Positions 1 to 8,154 of a stretch of DNA of 15,530 nucleotides are shown one piece after another. The first letter of the stretch is position 1. The number at the start of each line of letters is the position of its first letter. Location of the stretch: contig CAYZVM010000141.1 of the NCBI GenBank assembly GCA_964481485.1, positions 1 to 15,530 of the forward strand, in the 5' to 3' direction. This DNA comes from M3007 sp964481485 (GTDB lineage: Bacteria; Bacteroidota; Bacteroidia; Chitinophagales; Saprospiraceae). The position numbers were made by a program, and so were the translations under genes. A model generated the notes under the pieces. The model did not search any database. It saw nothing but the letters and a program-made list of their open reading frames with translations, and was not told the origin of the DNA.

Positions 1-881
1 TCGCGCCCGATTTCGAGCGCTGCGGCATGGTGACGGATATGCTTTTTGCCGACCTCGACGGCGACGGCGTGGCGGAGTTGGCCGTTTGCGGCGAGTGGAT
101 GCCCGTCACGGTATTTCGATTTTCCGGCGGAAAATATGCCAACGCCACCGAAAAATTCGGCTTCTCAAAATCCGACGGCCTCTGGAACAGCCTCGCCGCC
201 GCAGACCTCGACGGCGACGGCGACCTTGATTTGGTATCTGGAAATTTGGGGCTGAACTCGCGGCTGCCAGCCTCCGCCGAATTTCCCCTGCGCGTCTTTG
301 CCAATGATTTTGACGGCAACGGCACAGTGGATCCGATTGTGACTTTTGCCGAAGAAGGAAAAAACTTCCCCCTCGTGCAAAAATGGGTGCTGCAAAAACA
401 GATTCCAGCATTGAAAAAAAACCTGCTGTACTACCGGGATTATAGCCGGGCGACCATCGAACAGGTGTACCCTCAAAAAGAACTCGACGCGGCGCTCAAC
501 CTGTTTGCCTACACCCTCGAAACCTGTTGGTGGGAAAATCAGGGCGGGCGTTTTGTGCGGCGCAAACTCCCCAGCCCAGCACAAACCTCCCCGGCAAACG
601 CAATTTTGGTGGAAGATTTCACTGGCGACGGGCGCGTGGACATTCTTTTGGCGGGCAACAAATACGGCATGGAGGTAGAAACCAACCGGCTCGACGCGGG
701 CAATGGGGTGCTTTTGCAAGGCGATAGAAAGGGGAATTTCCAATTTGTGGAAAACCACGTCTCCGGTTTTTGGGCAACGAAAGAGGTGCGCGACATGACG
801 CTATTGCGTGGCGCAGGTGGGAAAAAAATAGTGCTGGTAGCAAACAATCACGGGAAACCGCAGATATTTGAGGGACAATGA
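1..881 (+). CDS. FG-GAP/VCBS repeat surface protein, C-terminal fragment (5' end outside window)
   Basis: The frame is open from the first base (codons start at position 3) to the TGA at 879-881, so this is the end of a larger gene. An ATG at 27 exists, but the residues before it (APDFERCG) match the interior of the next gene, so it is not the start. The fragment carries calcium-loop-type FG-GAP motifs: DLDGDGVAEL, DLDGDGDLDL, DFDGNGTVDP and DFTGDGRVDI. Such repeats form beta-propellers in extracellular proteins; a specific substrate cannot be inferred. It aligns end to end with the last ~290 residues of the gene at 961-4389. Similarity is very uneven: the two ends are nearly identical and a central block of ~72 codons (267-482) is strongly diverged. 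By homology to its neighbour, the full gene probably encodes an ASPIC/UnbV lipoprotein of about 1,100 residues. Confidence 0.9.
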   Translation, partial: APDFERCGMVTDMLFADLDGDGVAELAVCGEWMPVTVFRFSGGKYANATEKFGFSKSDGLWNSLAAADLDGDGDLDLVSGNLGLNSRLPASAEFPLRVFANDFDGNGTVDPIVTFAEEGKNFPLVQKWVLQKQIPALKKNLLYYRDYSRATIEQVYPQKELDAALNLFAYTLETCWWENQGGRFVRRKLPSPAQTSPANAILVEDFTGDGRVDILLAGNKYGMEVETNRLDAGNGVLLQGDRKGNFQFVENHVSGFWATKEVRDMTLLRGAGGKKIVLVANNHGKPQIFEGQ

Positions 882-960
882 AATAAGCACTTCATGGCTT
901 AAAACCATGGAGCTATTGTTCCATTTTATTTCGCAAGAGAGAAATCAATCTTAATCGTTT

Positions 961-3900
961 ATGAAGTTTGGAAAAACGCCAAACGCACAGGGTCAACGAC
1001 TGTGCGTAAGACAGCCTTCGATGTGGTTTGCCGCCTTTTTTTTCGTCATATCGGGCTGCCAACAAAACGAAACCATTGACAAATACGAACCCGACAACTT
1101 AGTCGAGGAAACGCGCACCGCTTCCAATCCGTTGTTGAACCTCTTGCCCGCCGAGCAGACCGGTATTGATTTCCAAAATTTTATCAAAGAAACTTACGAG
1201 GACAACATCGCCACCAACCTCAACAAATACAACGGCGGCGGCGTGGCGGTGGCGGATTTCAACAACGACGGTTTGCAGGATATTTATTTTGTCGCCTGCG
1301 ATGGCCAAAACCGGCTATATCTCAACCTCGGCAATCTCCAATTCAAAGACATCACCGAAGCCGCAGGGCTGACCTCTACGGACGGTTTTGAAACAGCCGT
1401 GACCGTCGTGGACATCAACGCCGATGGTTTCGCCGACCTCTATGTGTGTCGGGGCGGGGCGGAAGAAAACGAGGCGCGGCGCAACAAACTTTACATCAAC
1501 AACGGCGACCTTACCTTCGTTGAACGCGCCAAAGAGTATGGCCTCGACGACAAAAGCGCCAGCACGGGTGCCAATTTTTTCGATTTCGACAACGACGGGG
1601 ACCTCGATTTGTACTTGCTCAACCACCCCGTGGAAGGCATCTACGCCATCAAAATCGAATCGGTCGTCGGCCCCGACGGCAAAACGCGGCAGCCTTTGCT
1701 CCACCCCAAAGCCGCGTTGGACACCGACCGTTTTTACCGGAACGACGGCGGCAAGTTCACCGATATTTCCAAAGAATTGGGTGTCTGGAATTTCGCTTAT
1801 GGGCTGTCTGTTTCGGTCACCGATTTCAACCGCGACGGCTGGCTCGATGTGTACGTCGGCAACGATGTGATACAACCTGACTTGTTGTATATCAATGAAA
1901 AAGGTCGAAAATTTACCAACCGGCTCGGCGATTATTTCCGCCATATTTCCCAGCACACGATGGGCGCCGATTTGACCGATTTTGACGGGGATGGCCTCAT
2001 TGATTTGCTCGCCATAGATATGCGCGGGGCAAACAATTATCGCCAAAAAATTTTTCAGGCCACGCTCACGCAAAGTCAATATACCTCGCTGATGCAAAAT
2101 GGCTACTTCGAGCCGGTGGTACGCAACGTGCTTCAACGGAACAACGGCAACGGTACGTTCAGCGAGATGGGCTGCATGGCAGGCATCTACAAAACGGATT
2201 GGAGTTGGAGCGGTTTGATTGCCGATTTTGACAACGACGGCCTGCGCGACATCCACATCAGCAATGGGTATCGGCGGGAAATCACCGACCGCGATTTTAT
2301 GCAATTCACCATGTCCAATTTGCGCAGCAAAGGCACCCACCCGCGCGATGTGTACCCCAATTTTGACGATTTTTTGAACCTGCTGCCCACCTACAAGCCC
2401 CGCAATTTTATTTTTCAAAACAAAGGAAACTGGCAATTTGAAGATAAGGTAGGAGAATGGGCCACCATGCAGGCCTCGTGGTCGCTCGGCACGGCTTGGA
2501 CTGATTTGGACAACGACGGCGACCTCGACCTCGTGGTGAACAACCTCGAATCTCCGGCATTTATTTATCAAAATCTTTCCCGCGAACAAGGCAAGGGCGG
2601 CTTCCTCCAAATCAAAGTACAAGGCAGCGCCAAAAACCCAATGGCGGTGGGCGCGTCGGCACTCATCGAATACGGCGGCCAACGCCAATATCAAGAACTC
2701 AACCCCACGCGGGGCATCTTTTCCTCGGTCGAACACCTGCTCCATTTTGGCCTCGGCAATACGCCTGCGCTAGACAAAGTTGTCATCCGGTGGCCCGACG
2801 GCAAAACCCAAACCCTCACCAACGTACCTGCCAATCAACGACTTGTGCTCAAATACGCCGATGCCGCTGGTTATGTGGCCCACATTGGCCCGGCTCCGTC
2901 TATGCCGCAATTTTTTGAAGAAAAAACAGCTGCGTCGGGCATTGACTTTTTGCACGAAGAAAACTTTTTCAACGACTTCGAGGTGTGGCAACTCAATGCG
3001 TGGACGGAAACCGACCTCGGCCCATTCACCGCCAAAGGCGACGTGAACGGCGACGGGCTGGACGATTTTTTCATCGGCAATACCTTCGACAAACCGGCTG
3101 CGCTTTTTGTGCAAACACCCGACGGGCGTTTCAAAAAAAGCAATACCCAACTTTGGGAGCAAGACAAACTCTACGAAGACCACGGCGCGGTTTTTTTCGA
3201 TGCCGACGGCGACGGCGATTCAGATTTGTACGTCGTGAGCGGCGGCATGGAAGCCGTGTCCGAATTGGCTTGGCAAAACCGGCTTTACCTCAACGACGGC
3301 AAGGGCAATTTCGCTAAAGCCGCTGATGCACTGCCAGTTATAAAAGATGTGGGGCTGCGGGTGCGGGTACACGACTACGACAAAGATGGAGATCTAGACA
3401 TTTTTGTGGGCGGCAGAGTAATTGGCGGGAAATGGCCGCTCGCGCCGCGAAGTTTCATTTTGCAAAATGACGGGAAAGGAAAATTCACCGACATGACCGC
3501 CCAAGTCGCGCCCGATTTCGAGCGCTGCGGCATGGTGACGGATATGCTTTTTGCCGACCTTGATGGCGACGGACTGGCGGAATTGGTCGTTTGTGGAGAG
3601 TGGATGCCCGTCACGGTATTTCGATTTTCCGGCGGGAAATATGCGAACGCCACCGAAAAATTTGGTTTCTCAAAATCCGACGGCCTCTGGAACAGCCTCG
3701 CCGCCGCCGACCTCGACGGCGATGGCGACTTCGATTTGGTGAGCGGCAACTTGGGTCTGAACAGTTGTTTGACCGCCTCGCCCGATTTGCCGCTCCGGGT
3801 TTGCGCCGATGATTTTGACAACAACGGCCAGTTGGACCCCATCGTGGCTTTTGGTGAGGATGGGAAAACTTGGCCGCTCGTGCAGCGCGATGTACTCGTG

Positions 3901-4389
3901 AAACAAATGCCGGAGTTGAAGAAAAAATACATTTATGCCCGCAACTACGCCCGTGCCAGCATGGAAATGATTTTTCCGCAACAAAAACTCGACGCGGCGC
4001 TCAACCTCTTTGCCTACACCCTCGAAACTTGTTGGTGGGAAAATCAGGGCGGGCGTTTTGTGCGGCGCAAACTTTCCACCCCGGCGCAAACTTCCCCGGC
4101 AAACGCAATTTTGGTGGAAGATTTTACCGGCGATGGCCGCATTGACATTCTTTTGGCCGGAAACAAATACGGCATGGAGGTAGAAACCAACCGCCTCGAC
4201 GCGGGCAACGGAGTGCTGTTGCAAGGCGACGGAAAGGGAGGTTTTCAATTTGTGGAAAATCACGCCTCTGGTTTTTGGGCAACGAAAGAGGTGCGCGACA
4301 TGACACTGCTGCGCGGCGCGGGTGAAAAAAGGATGATTTTGGTGGCGAACAATCGGGCAAGGCCGCAGATTTTCGGACTTTTGCGTTGA
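961..4389 (+). CDS. FG-GAP repeat / ASPIC-UnbV domain surface lipoprotein (CRTAC1-like)
   Basis: Predicted exported protein of 1,142 residues. The N-terminus has a basic region, a hydrophobic stretch (WFAAFFFVISG) and a lipobox-like ISGC with Cys at residue 33, suggesting a lipoprotein; the CQQNE that follows is compatible with surface export, but that is inference. About fourteen FG-GAP/VCBS motifs of the form DxDxDGxxD are visible, for example DFNNDGLQD (~97), DFDNDGDLD, DFDGDGLID, DLDNDGDLD, DVNGDGLDD, DADGDGDSD and DLDGDGDFD. They flank a single ASPIC/UnbV domain at ~546-630 (from FLQIKVQGSAKNPMAVGASA to the RWPDGKTQTL region). The family is widespread in Bacteroidota as large surface proteins, often of unknown ligand. 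The ATG at 961 is preferred because it supplies the positive n-region; the in-frame ATG at 1021 would leave a signal peptide without basic residues. The upstream 79-nt gap has no clear promoter. Its 3' end nearly touches the next gene (15 nt), suggesting cotranscription. It is a tandem paralogue of the fragment at 1-881. Confidence 0.93.
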   Translation: MKFGKTPNAQGQRLCVRQPSMWFAAFFFVISGCQQNETIDKYEPDNLVEETRTASNPLLNLLPAEQTGIDFQNFIKETYEDNIATNLNKYNGGGVAVADFNNDGLQDIYFVACDGQNRLYLNLGNLQFKDITEAAGLTSTDGFETAVTVVDINADGFADLYVCRGGAEENEARRNKLYINNGDLTFVERAKEYGLDDKSASTGANFFDFDNDGDLDLYLLNHPVEGIYAIKIESVVGPDGKTRQPLLHPKAALDTDRFYRNDGGKFTDISKELGVWNFAYGLSVSVTDFNRDGWLDVYVGNDVIQPDLLYINEKGRKFTNRLGDYFRHISQHTMGADLTDFDGDGLIDLLAIDMRGANNYRQKIFQATLTQSQYTSLMQNGYFEPVVRNVLQRNNGNGTFSEMGCMAGIYKTDWSWSGLIADFDNDGLRDIHISNGYRREITDRDFMQFTMSNLRSKGTHPRDVYPNFDDFLNLLPTYKPRNFIFQNKGNWQFEDKVGEWATMQASWSLGTAWTDLDNDGDLDLVVNNLESPAFIYQNLSREQGKGGFLQIKVQGSAKNPMAVGASALIEYGGQRQYQELNPTRGIFSSVEHLLHFGLGNTPALDKVVIRWPDGKTQTLTNVPANQRLVLKYADAAGYVAHIGPAPSMPQFFEEKTAASGIDFLHEENFFNDFEVWQLNAWTETDLGPFTAKGDVNGDGLDDFFIGNTFDKPAALFVQTPDGRFKKSNTQLWEQDKLYEDHGAVFFDADGDGDSDLYVVSGGMEAVSELAWQNRLYLNDGKGNFAKAADALPVIKDVGLRVRVHDYDKDGDLDIFVGGRVIGGKWPLAPRSFILQNDGKGKFTDMTAQVAPDFERCGMVTDMLFADLDGDGLAELVVCGEWMPVTVFRFSGGKYANATEKFGFSKSDGLWNSLAAADLDGDGDFDLVSGNLGLNSCLTASPDLPLRVCADDFDNNGQLDPIVAFGEDGKTWPLVQRDVLVKQMPELKKKYIYARNYARASMEMIFPQQKLDAALNLFAYTLETCWWENQGGRFVRRKLSTPAQTSPANAILVEDFTGDGRIDILLAGNKYGMEVETNRLDAGNGVLLQGDGKGGFQFVENHASGFWATKEVRDMTLLRGAGEKRMILVANNRARPQIFGLLR

Positions 4390-4404
4390 ACGAAATTTTT
4401 TCCA

Positions 4405-6420
4405 ATGCCCGACGAGCATCTGACGAACGCAGAGGACGCACTTTTTCAATCTTCACCTGACGCAACTGCTCCGGCTGCCCTGCCTGCTTTTTTCCAAAAC
4501 ATCCGGCTGCAAACCTTGCTCTTTTTTGGGGCGGCATTTCTGCTGTACGCCAATTCGCTCACGCACGGTTTCGTGCTGGATGACAGTGCGCTGATTACTC
4601 AAAATGCGCTGACTACCAAAGGTTTCGCCGGGCTGCCGGGTATTTTTTCGTCCGATATGTTCTATGGTCTTGCGCAGAGCGAACTCTCCAAAGAGTTGGT
4701 GACTGGGGGACGTTACCGACCGATTTCGCAGGCGATTTTTGCCGTCGTTTATCAGTTTTTTGGCACTGAATCTTTTGTGTATCACTTGATTGCGGTGCTG
4801 CTCTATGCGCTGACCTGTGCGGTGTTGTACCGGACAGTGCTGCGGTTGTTTGGGCGAAAAAGTTACGGGCTGCTGCTGGCATGGATAACGACGCTGCTGT
4901 TTGTGGTGCATCCGATTCATACCGAGGTCGCCAACAATGTGAAAAGTTGCGACGAGACATTGGCGCTGTTGTTCAGTCTGCTCACGCTGAATCTCGCGCT
5001 GCGGGCTTGGCAGGGAAACAGCTGGAAATTGGCTTTGGCGGCGGGAGCGGTTTTCCTAATTGCTTGTTTTTCAAAAGAAAACGCGGTGGTGTTCACAGGG
5101 CTGATTCCGTTGGCGATGTGGATGAGAATGCAGATCAAGCCGCAACCTCCACTTTCTGAGAGCATGGAGTCATCGGAAAGTTTGCAGCGCATCGCGTGGA
5201 TTTGCTTGCCCCTGTGGTCGGCCTTTTTGGTGTTTTTCATTGTGCGCGGCGTGGTGCTGGACTGGACGTTTGGGGCGTTGCAAATGAATGTAATAAACAA
5301 CCCGTTCGTAAAATATGTGGGCAGCAATTGGGTGTTCTTTTCGCCCGGCGAGCGATTTGCCACCATTTTTTACACGATGGGAAAGTATGTCCAACTCTTG
5401 TTTTTCCCGCATCCTTTGACGACCGATTATTATCCGCGCCATATCGCCATCATGACTTTTGCTGATTGGCGGGTTTGGCTGAGCGTGGTGGTCAATTTAT
5501 TGCCGCTCGGATACGCCATTTGGGGGCTGGTGAAAGGCAAAATCGGGCCGGTCTGCTACGGGATTTTGTTTTATTTCGCCACCATTTTTTTGGTGTCGAA
5601 CATTCTTTTCCCAACGGGGGTGAATATGGCCGAAAGGTTTGCTTTTATGCCCTCGGTCGGTTTTTGTTTGGCGATAGCCGGGGCGATTTGTCATGTGCTG
5701 ACTTTTCGAAAATGGGCGATTTTCGGAAAATTGGTATTCGCGCTTTTTTGCATGGTGTGTCTGATGTTCGCGGTGCGGACTTTCGTGCGCAATTTTGATT
5801 TTTCCGACAGCAAAACGCTGTTGTTCAAAGACATACAGGTGTCGGCCAACAGCACCAAAGGGCAATCTTCGGTGGGGGGCATCTTGCTGCGAGAGGCTTT
5901 GGAAGAAAAAGATTCGTTGAAAATGCGGGCATTGGCACAGCGGGCAGTGGGTCATTTTGACCGGGCGCTGGAGATTCACCCCACTTATTCGGAGGCGTTT
6001 TTTGCGCGCGGCACGGCGAATTATTTTTTGAAAAATTACCCTGCCGCTATCGCGGATTTGCGCGAATGCGCTAAGCTCAGCCCCGGCAGGCCGGAGGTGT
6101 TGCGCAACCTCGCCGCCGCGCTATTTGAATATGGAAAAGAAATCGTGGAGACGGGCAAAGACCCCAATTTGGCGATTCAATATTTGCTGTACGCCAATCA
6201 GGTTTTCCCCAATGCGCCGGAGACGCTTTATTGGCTCGGCGTGGCGTTTTCAAAAGCGGAAAAATATCAAGATGCCATCAAATGCCTGACTCAACTGACC
6301 ACGCTCCAGCCCGGGAATACCGATGCACTCACGGCGCTCGCCCGCGCCCACGAGTTGGCTGGCGAGACTGCTAAAGCAAAAGAAATCAATAACTTACTGA
6401 AGAATGTCGAAGAAAAATAA
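4405..6420 (+). CDS. Polytopic membrane protein with C-terminal TPRs (TMTC / GT-C-like)
   Basis: Protein of 671 residues. The N-terminal ~480 residues are mostly hydrophobic, with roughly 8-10 membrane segments. The first periplasmic loop carries NSLTHGFVLDDSALI with adjacent acids D59-D60, followed by GGRYRPIS (~101-108) and HPIHTEVANNVKSCDE (~169-184). These are typical of TMTC-type and other GT-C proteins, whose loop acids are expected to serve transfer of sugar from a lipid-linked donor. The C-terminal ~150 residues are soluble TPRs, for example the helices around HFDRALEIHPTYSEAFFARG and the next unit NYPAAIADLRECAKLSPG. In TMTC proteins this membrane + TPR layout goes with protein O-mannosylation; whether this bacterial protein is catalytic is inference. 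It starts 15 nt after the FG-GAP lipoprotein gene and overlaps the next glycosyltransferase gene by 17 nt, so it is probably translated from the same mRNA. Confidence 0.85.
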   Translation: MPDEHLTNAEDALFQSSPDATAPAALPAFFQNIRLQTLLFFGAAFLLYANSLTHGFVLDDSALITQNALTTKGFAGLPGIFSSDMFYGLAQSELSKELVTGGRYRPISQAIFAVVYQFFGTESFVYHLIAVLLYALTCAVLYRTVLRLFGRKSYGLLLAWITTLLFVVHPIHTEVANNVKSCDETLALLFSLLTLNLALRAWQGNSWKLALAAGAVFLIACFSKENAVVFTGLIPLAMWMRMQIKPQPPLSESMESSESLQRIAWICLPLWSAFLVFFIVRGVVLDWTFGALQMNVINNPFVKYVGSNWVFFSPGERFATIFYTMGKYVQLLFFPHPLTTDYYPRHIAIMTFADWRVWLSVVVNLLPLGYAIWGLVKGKIGPVCYGILFYFATIFLVSNILFPTGVNMAERFAFMPSVGFCLAIAGAICHVLTFRKWAIFGKLVFALFCMVCLMFAVRTFVRNFDFSDSKTLLFKDIQVSANSTKGQSSVGGILLREALEEKDSLKMRALAQRAVGHFDRALEIHPTYSEAFFARGTANYFLKNYPAAIADLRECAKLSPGRPEVLRNLAAALFEYGKEIVETGKDPNLAIQYLLYANQVFPNAPETLYWLGVAFSKAEKYQDAIKCLTQLTTLQPGNTDALTALARAHELAGETAKAKEINNLLKNVEEK

Positions 6421-8065
6421 GGAGCGTCCGGCTCAAATATCTTTGCCGCCAAAGTCAGTGTCGCCGCCCGATACCGAGCGTTATCTTGTTTATTTTTTGC
6501 TGCTGCTCGCATTGGCCTTTGTGCTCATCGTGCGTGGGCGTTTGTTGGGGCTGCCGCTAGAGCGCGACGAAGGGGAATATGCCTACATGGGGCAGTTGAT
6601 TCTGGATGGGATACCGCCCTATAAAGAGGCGTTCAATATGAAATTGCCGGGTACTTATTATATGTATGCACTGTTCATGGGGGTATTTGGTCAGAGCATT
6701 GTGGGTATCCATCTCGGACTGTTGATTATCAATGTAATTTCTATTGCACTTCTATATTTTATAGGTAAAAAAATAGTAAACCCGATAGTGGGCGCAATAG
6801 CCGGATTGTCATACGCGATATTGTCTGCCACGCCGGGGACTTATGGGTTGGCTGCTCATGCCACACATTTTAATGTGCTGTTTGGCTTAGGTGGTTTTCT
6901 GTCTCTGCTCTATGCGCTTGAGCATCAGAAATGGAAATGGACTGTCGCGAGCGGCTTGTTGTTCGGGTTGTCATTTGTGATGAAACAGCAAGCGGTGTTT
7001 TTGGTGATGTTTGGCGGTATCGTCCTGCTTGTGGATGGGCTGAAACGCAGCCCCCGCGACCTGAAAAATTTATCCAGCACCCTTGTGGTTTTTGCCATCG
7101 GCGTTGCGCTGCCTTACCTCGTGGTGGTGCTGGTGGCGTTGAGTACGGGGAGTTTCGATCAATTCTGGCATTGGACGATGGACTATGCCCGCCAATATGT
7201 GGGCATTAAAACGTGGGGCGAAGCGTCAAGCCAATTTGTGGCGAGCATGAACTTTGTCACTACAGGCAGTTGGTGGTTGTGGGTGATGGGTTTGGCGGGT
7301 CTTGTAGCGCTGTATTTTATCGCGCTGAGCAGCCGCAATCGGTTGGTAATGACGCTATTTGCGGTTTTTTCGTTTCTGTGTATATGTCCGGGGTTTTATT
7401 TCCGCAATCATTATTTCATCGTTTTTCTCCCGGTTTTGTCACTCTTGATTGGCGTGGCGGTTCAGTTTATGATAGAGCGAGCAACAAAATTGGAAGCACC
7501 CGCCGCACGGTATTTGCCGCTGGCATTGTTCGGTCTTTTTGTGATTTTAAGCCTCTATCCGCATAGAAAACTTTATTTCACTTATCCCGTCGCGGAGGTT
7601 TGCGCGCGGTTGTATGGCAGCAATCCGTTCGCGGAGACGTTGGAAGTCGCCAAATTCATCCGGGAAAATACGGCAGACTCTGACCGCGTGGCTGTCATTG
7701 GCTCGGAACCGCAGGTTTATTTTTATAGCAAAAGAAAATCGGCCACGGGGTTTCTCTACGTCTATCCGCTCATGGAAAACCAGCCATATAGCATGGAGAT
7801 GCAACAGCGCATGATTGCGGACATTGAGGGGCATCGCCCGAAATATCTGGTGTTTGTGGACTCTCCTTTCTCTTGGTTGGTGCGCCCAAATTCCGACCAA
7901 AGCATTTTGGATTGGTTTGAAAATTATTCCACTGCGCACTACAACATGGTAGGATTCGCAGATATGGTAGGGCCGGGCAAGACGAAGTACGTCTGGCGGG
8001 AGGCGCTGCCATACTACCGGGTGCAGGGGCAGGCGAGTGTGTCGGTTTTTGAGCGAAAAAATTAA
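6404..8065 (+). CDS. Glycosyltransferase family 39-like integral membrane protein
   Basis: Protein of 553 residues with about ten hydrophobic segments. After the first membrane helix (~28-44) comes the LERDEGEYAYMGQLILDG stretch (residues ~52-69), with the acidic pair D55-E56 in the first periplasmic loop. It is followed by FNMKLPGTYYMYALF, a combination characteristic of ArnT/PMT-like GT-C enzymes of family 39. These use polyprenyl-phosphate sugars and act on the periplasmic face. The last ~135 residues (EVAKFIRENTADSDRVAVIG onward, from ~414) form a soluble C-terminal domain, also common in this family. The ATG at 6404 lies inside the end of the preceding TMTC-like gene (17-nt overlap), implying translational coupling. 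The acceptor is unknown; coupling to genes for surface FG-GAP lipoproteins makes protein glycosylation a reasonable but unproven guess. No truncation is seen. Confidence 0.87.
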   Translation: MSKKNKERPAQISLPPKSVSPPDTERYLVYFLLLLALAFVLIVRGRLLGLPLERDEGEYAYMGQLILDGIPPYKEAFNMKLPGTYYMYALFMGVFGQSIVGIHLGLLIINVISIALLYFIGKKIVNPIVGAIAGLSYAILSATPGTYGLAAHATHFNVLFGLGGFLSLLYALEHQKWKWTVASGLLFGLSFVMKQQAVFLVMFGGIVLLVDGLKRSPRDLKNLSSTLVVFAIGVALPYLVVVLVALSTGSFDQFWHWTMDYARQYVGIKTWGEASSQFVASMNFVTTGSWWLWVMGLAGLVALYFIALSSRNRLVMTLFAVFSFLCICPGFYFRNHYFIVFLPVLSLLIGVAVQFMIERATKLEAPAARYLPLALFGLFVILSLYPHRKLYFTYPVAEVCARLYGSNPFAETLEVAKFIRENTADSDRVAVIGSEPQVYFYSKRKSATGFLYVYPLMENQPYSMEMQQRMIADIEGHRPKYLVFVDSPFSWLVRPNSDQSILDWFENYSTAHYNMVGFADMVGPGKTKYVWREALPYYRVQGQASVSVFERKN

Positions 8066-8089
8066 AAGAACACGAACCCATCGCGTCTC

Positions 8090-8123
8090 ATTGGCGGCGA
8101 GCCACTTTGATTTGTTAACTTTG
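8090..8123 (+). promoter_or_regulatory. Predicted Bacteroidota-type promoter for ftsK
   Basis: The 89-nt gap before ftsK contains TAACTTTG at 8116-8123, an exact match to the Bacteroidota -7 element TAnnTTTG. An ATTG at 8090-8093 lies 22 nt upstream, a plausible -33 element. A start site a few bases downstream would give a leader of about 25 nt before the ATG at 8155. It supports ftsK being transcribed separately from the upstream membrane-protein operon. No Shine-Dalgarno sequence is apparent, as is usual in this phylum. Confidence 0.55.
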
Positions 8124-8154
8124 TGCGGGAAAATCGAACCCGAAACCTCACGGC

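Noticed and set aside
27..881. ATG at 27 as the true start of a small FG-GAP protein
   Set aside because: The sequence upstream of it to the window edge already matches the interior of the paralogue, so the gene continues beyond the left edge.
893..909. Small hairpin catgg-cttaaaa-ccatg after the first FG-GAP gene, considered as a terminator
   Set aside because: The stem is only 5 bp and AT-rich, and no proper T-run follows.
1315..2745. Long antisense open frame (476 codons) opposite the FG-GAP gene
   Set aside because: It lies wholly within a clearly coding sense gene, has no recognisable domain, and results from the biased codons of Asp/Gly-rich repeats.
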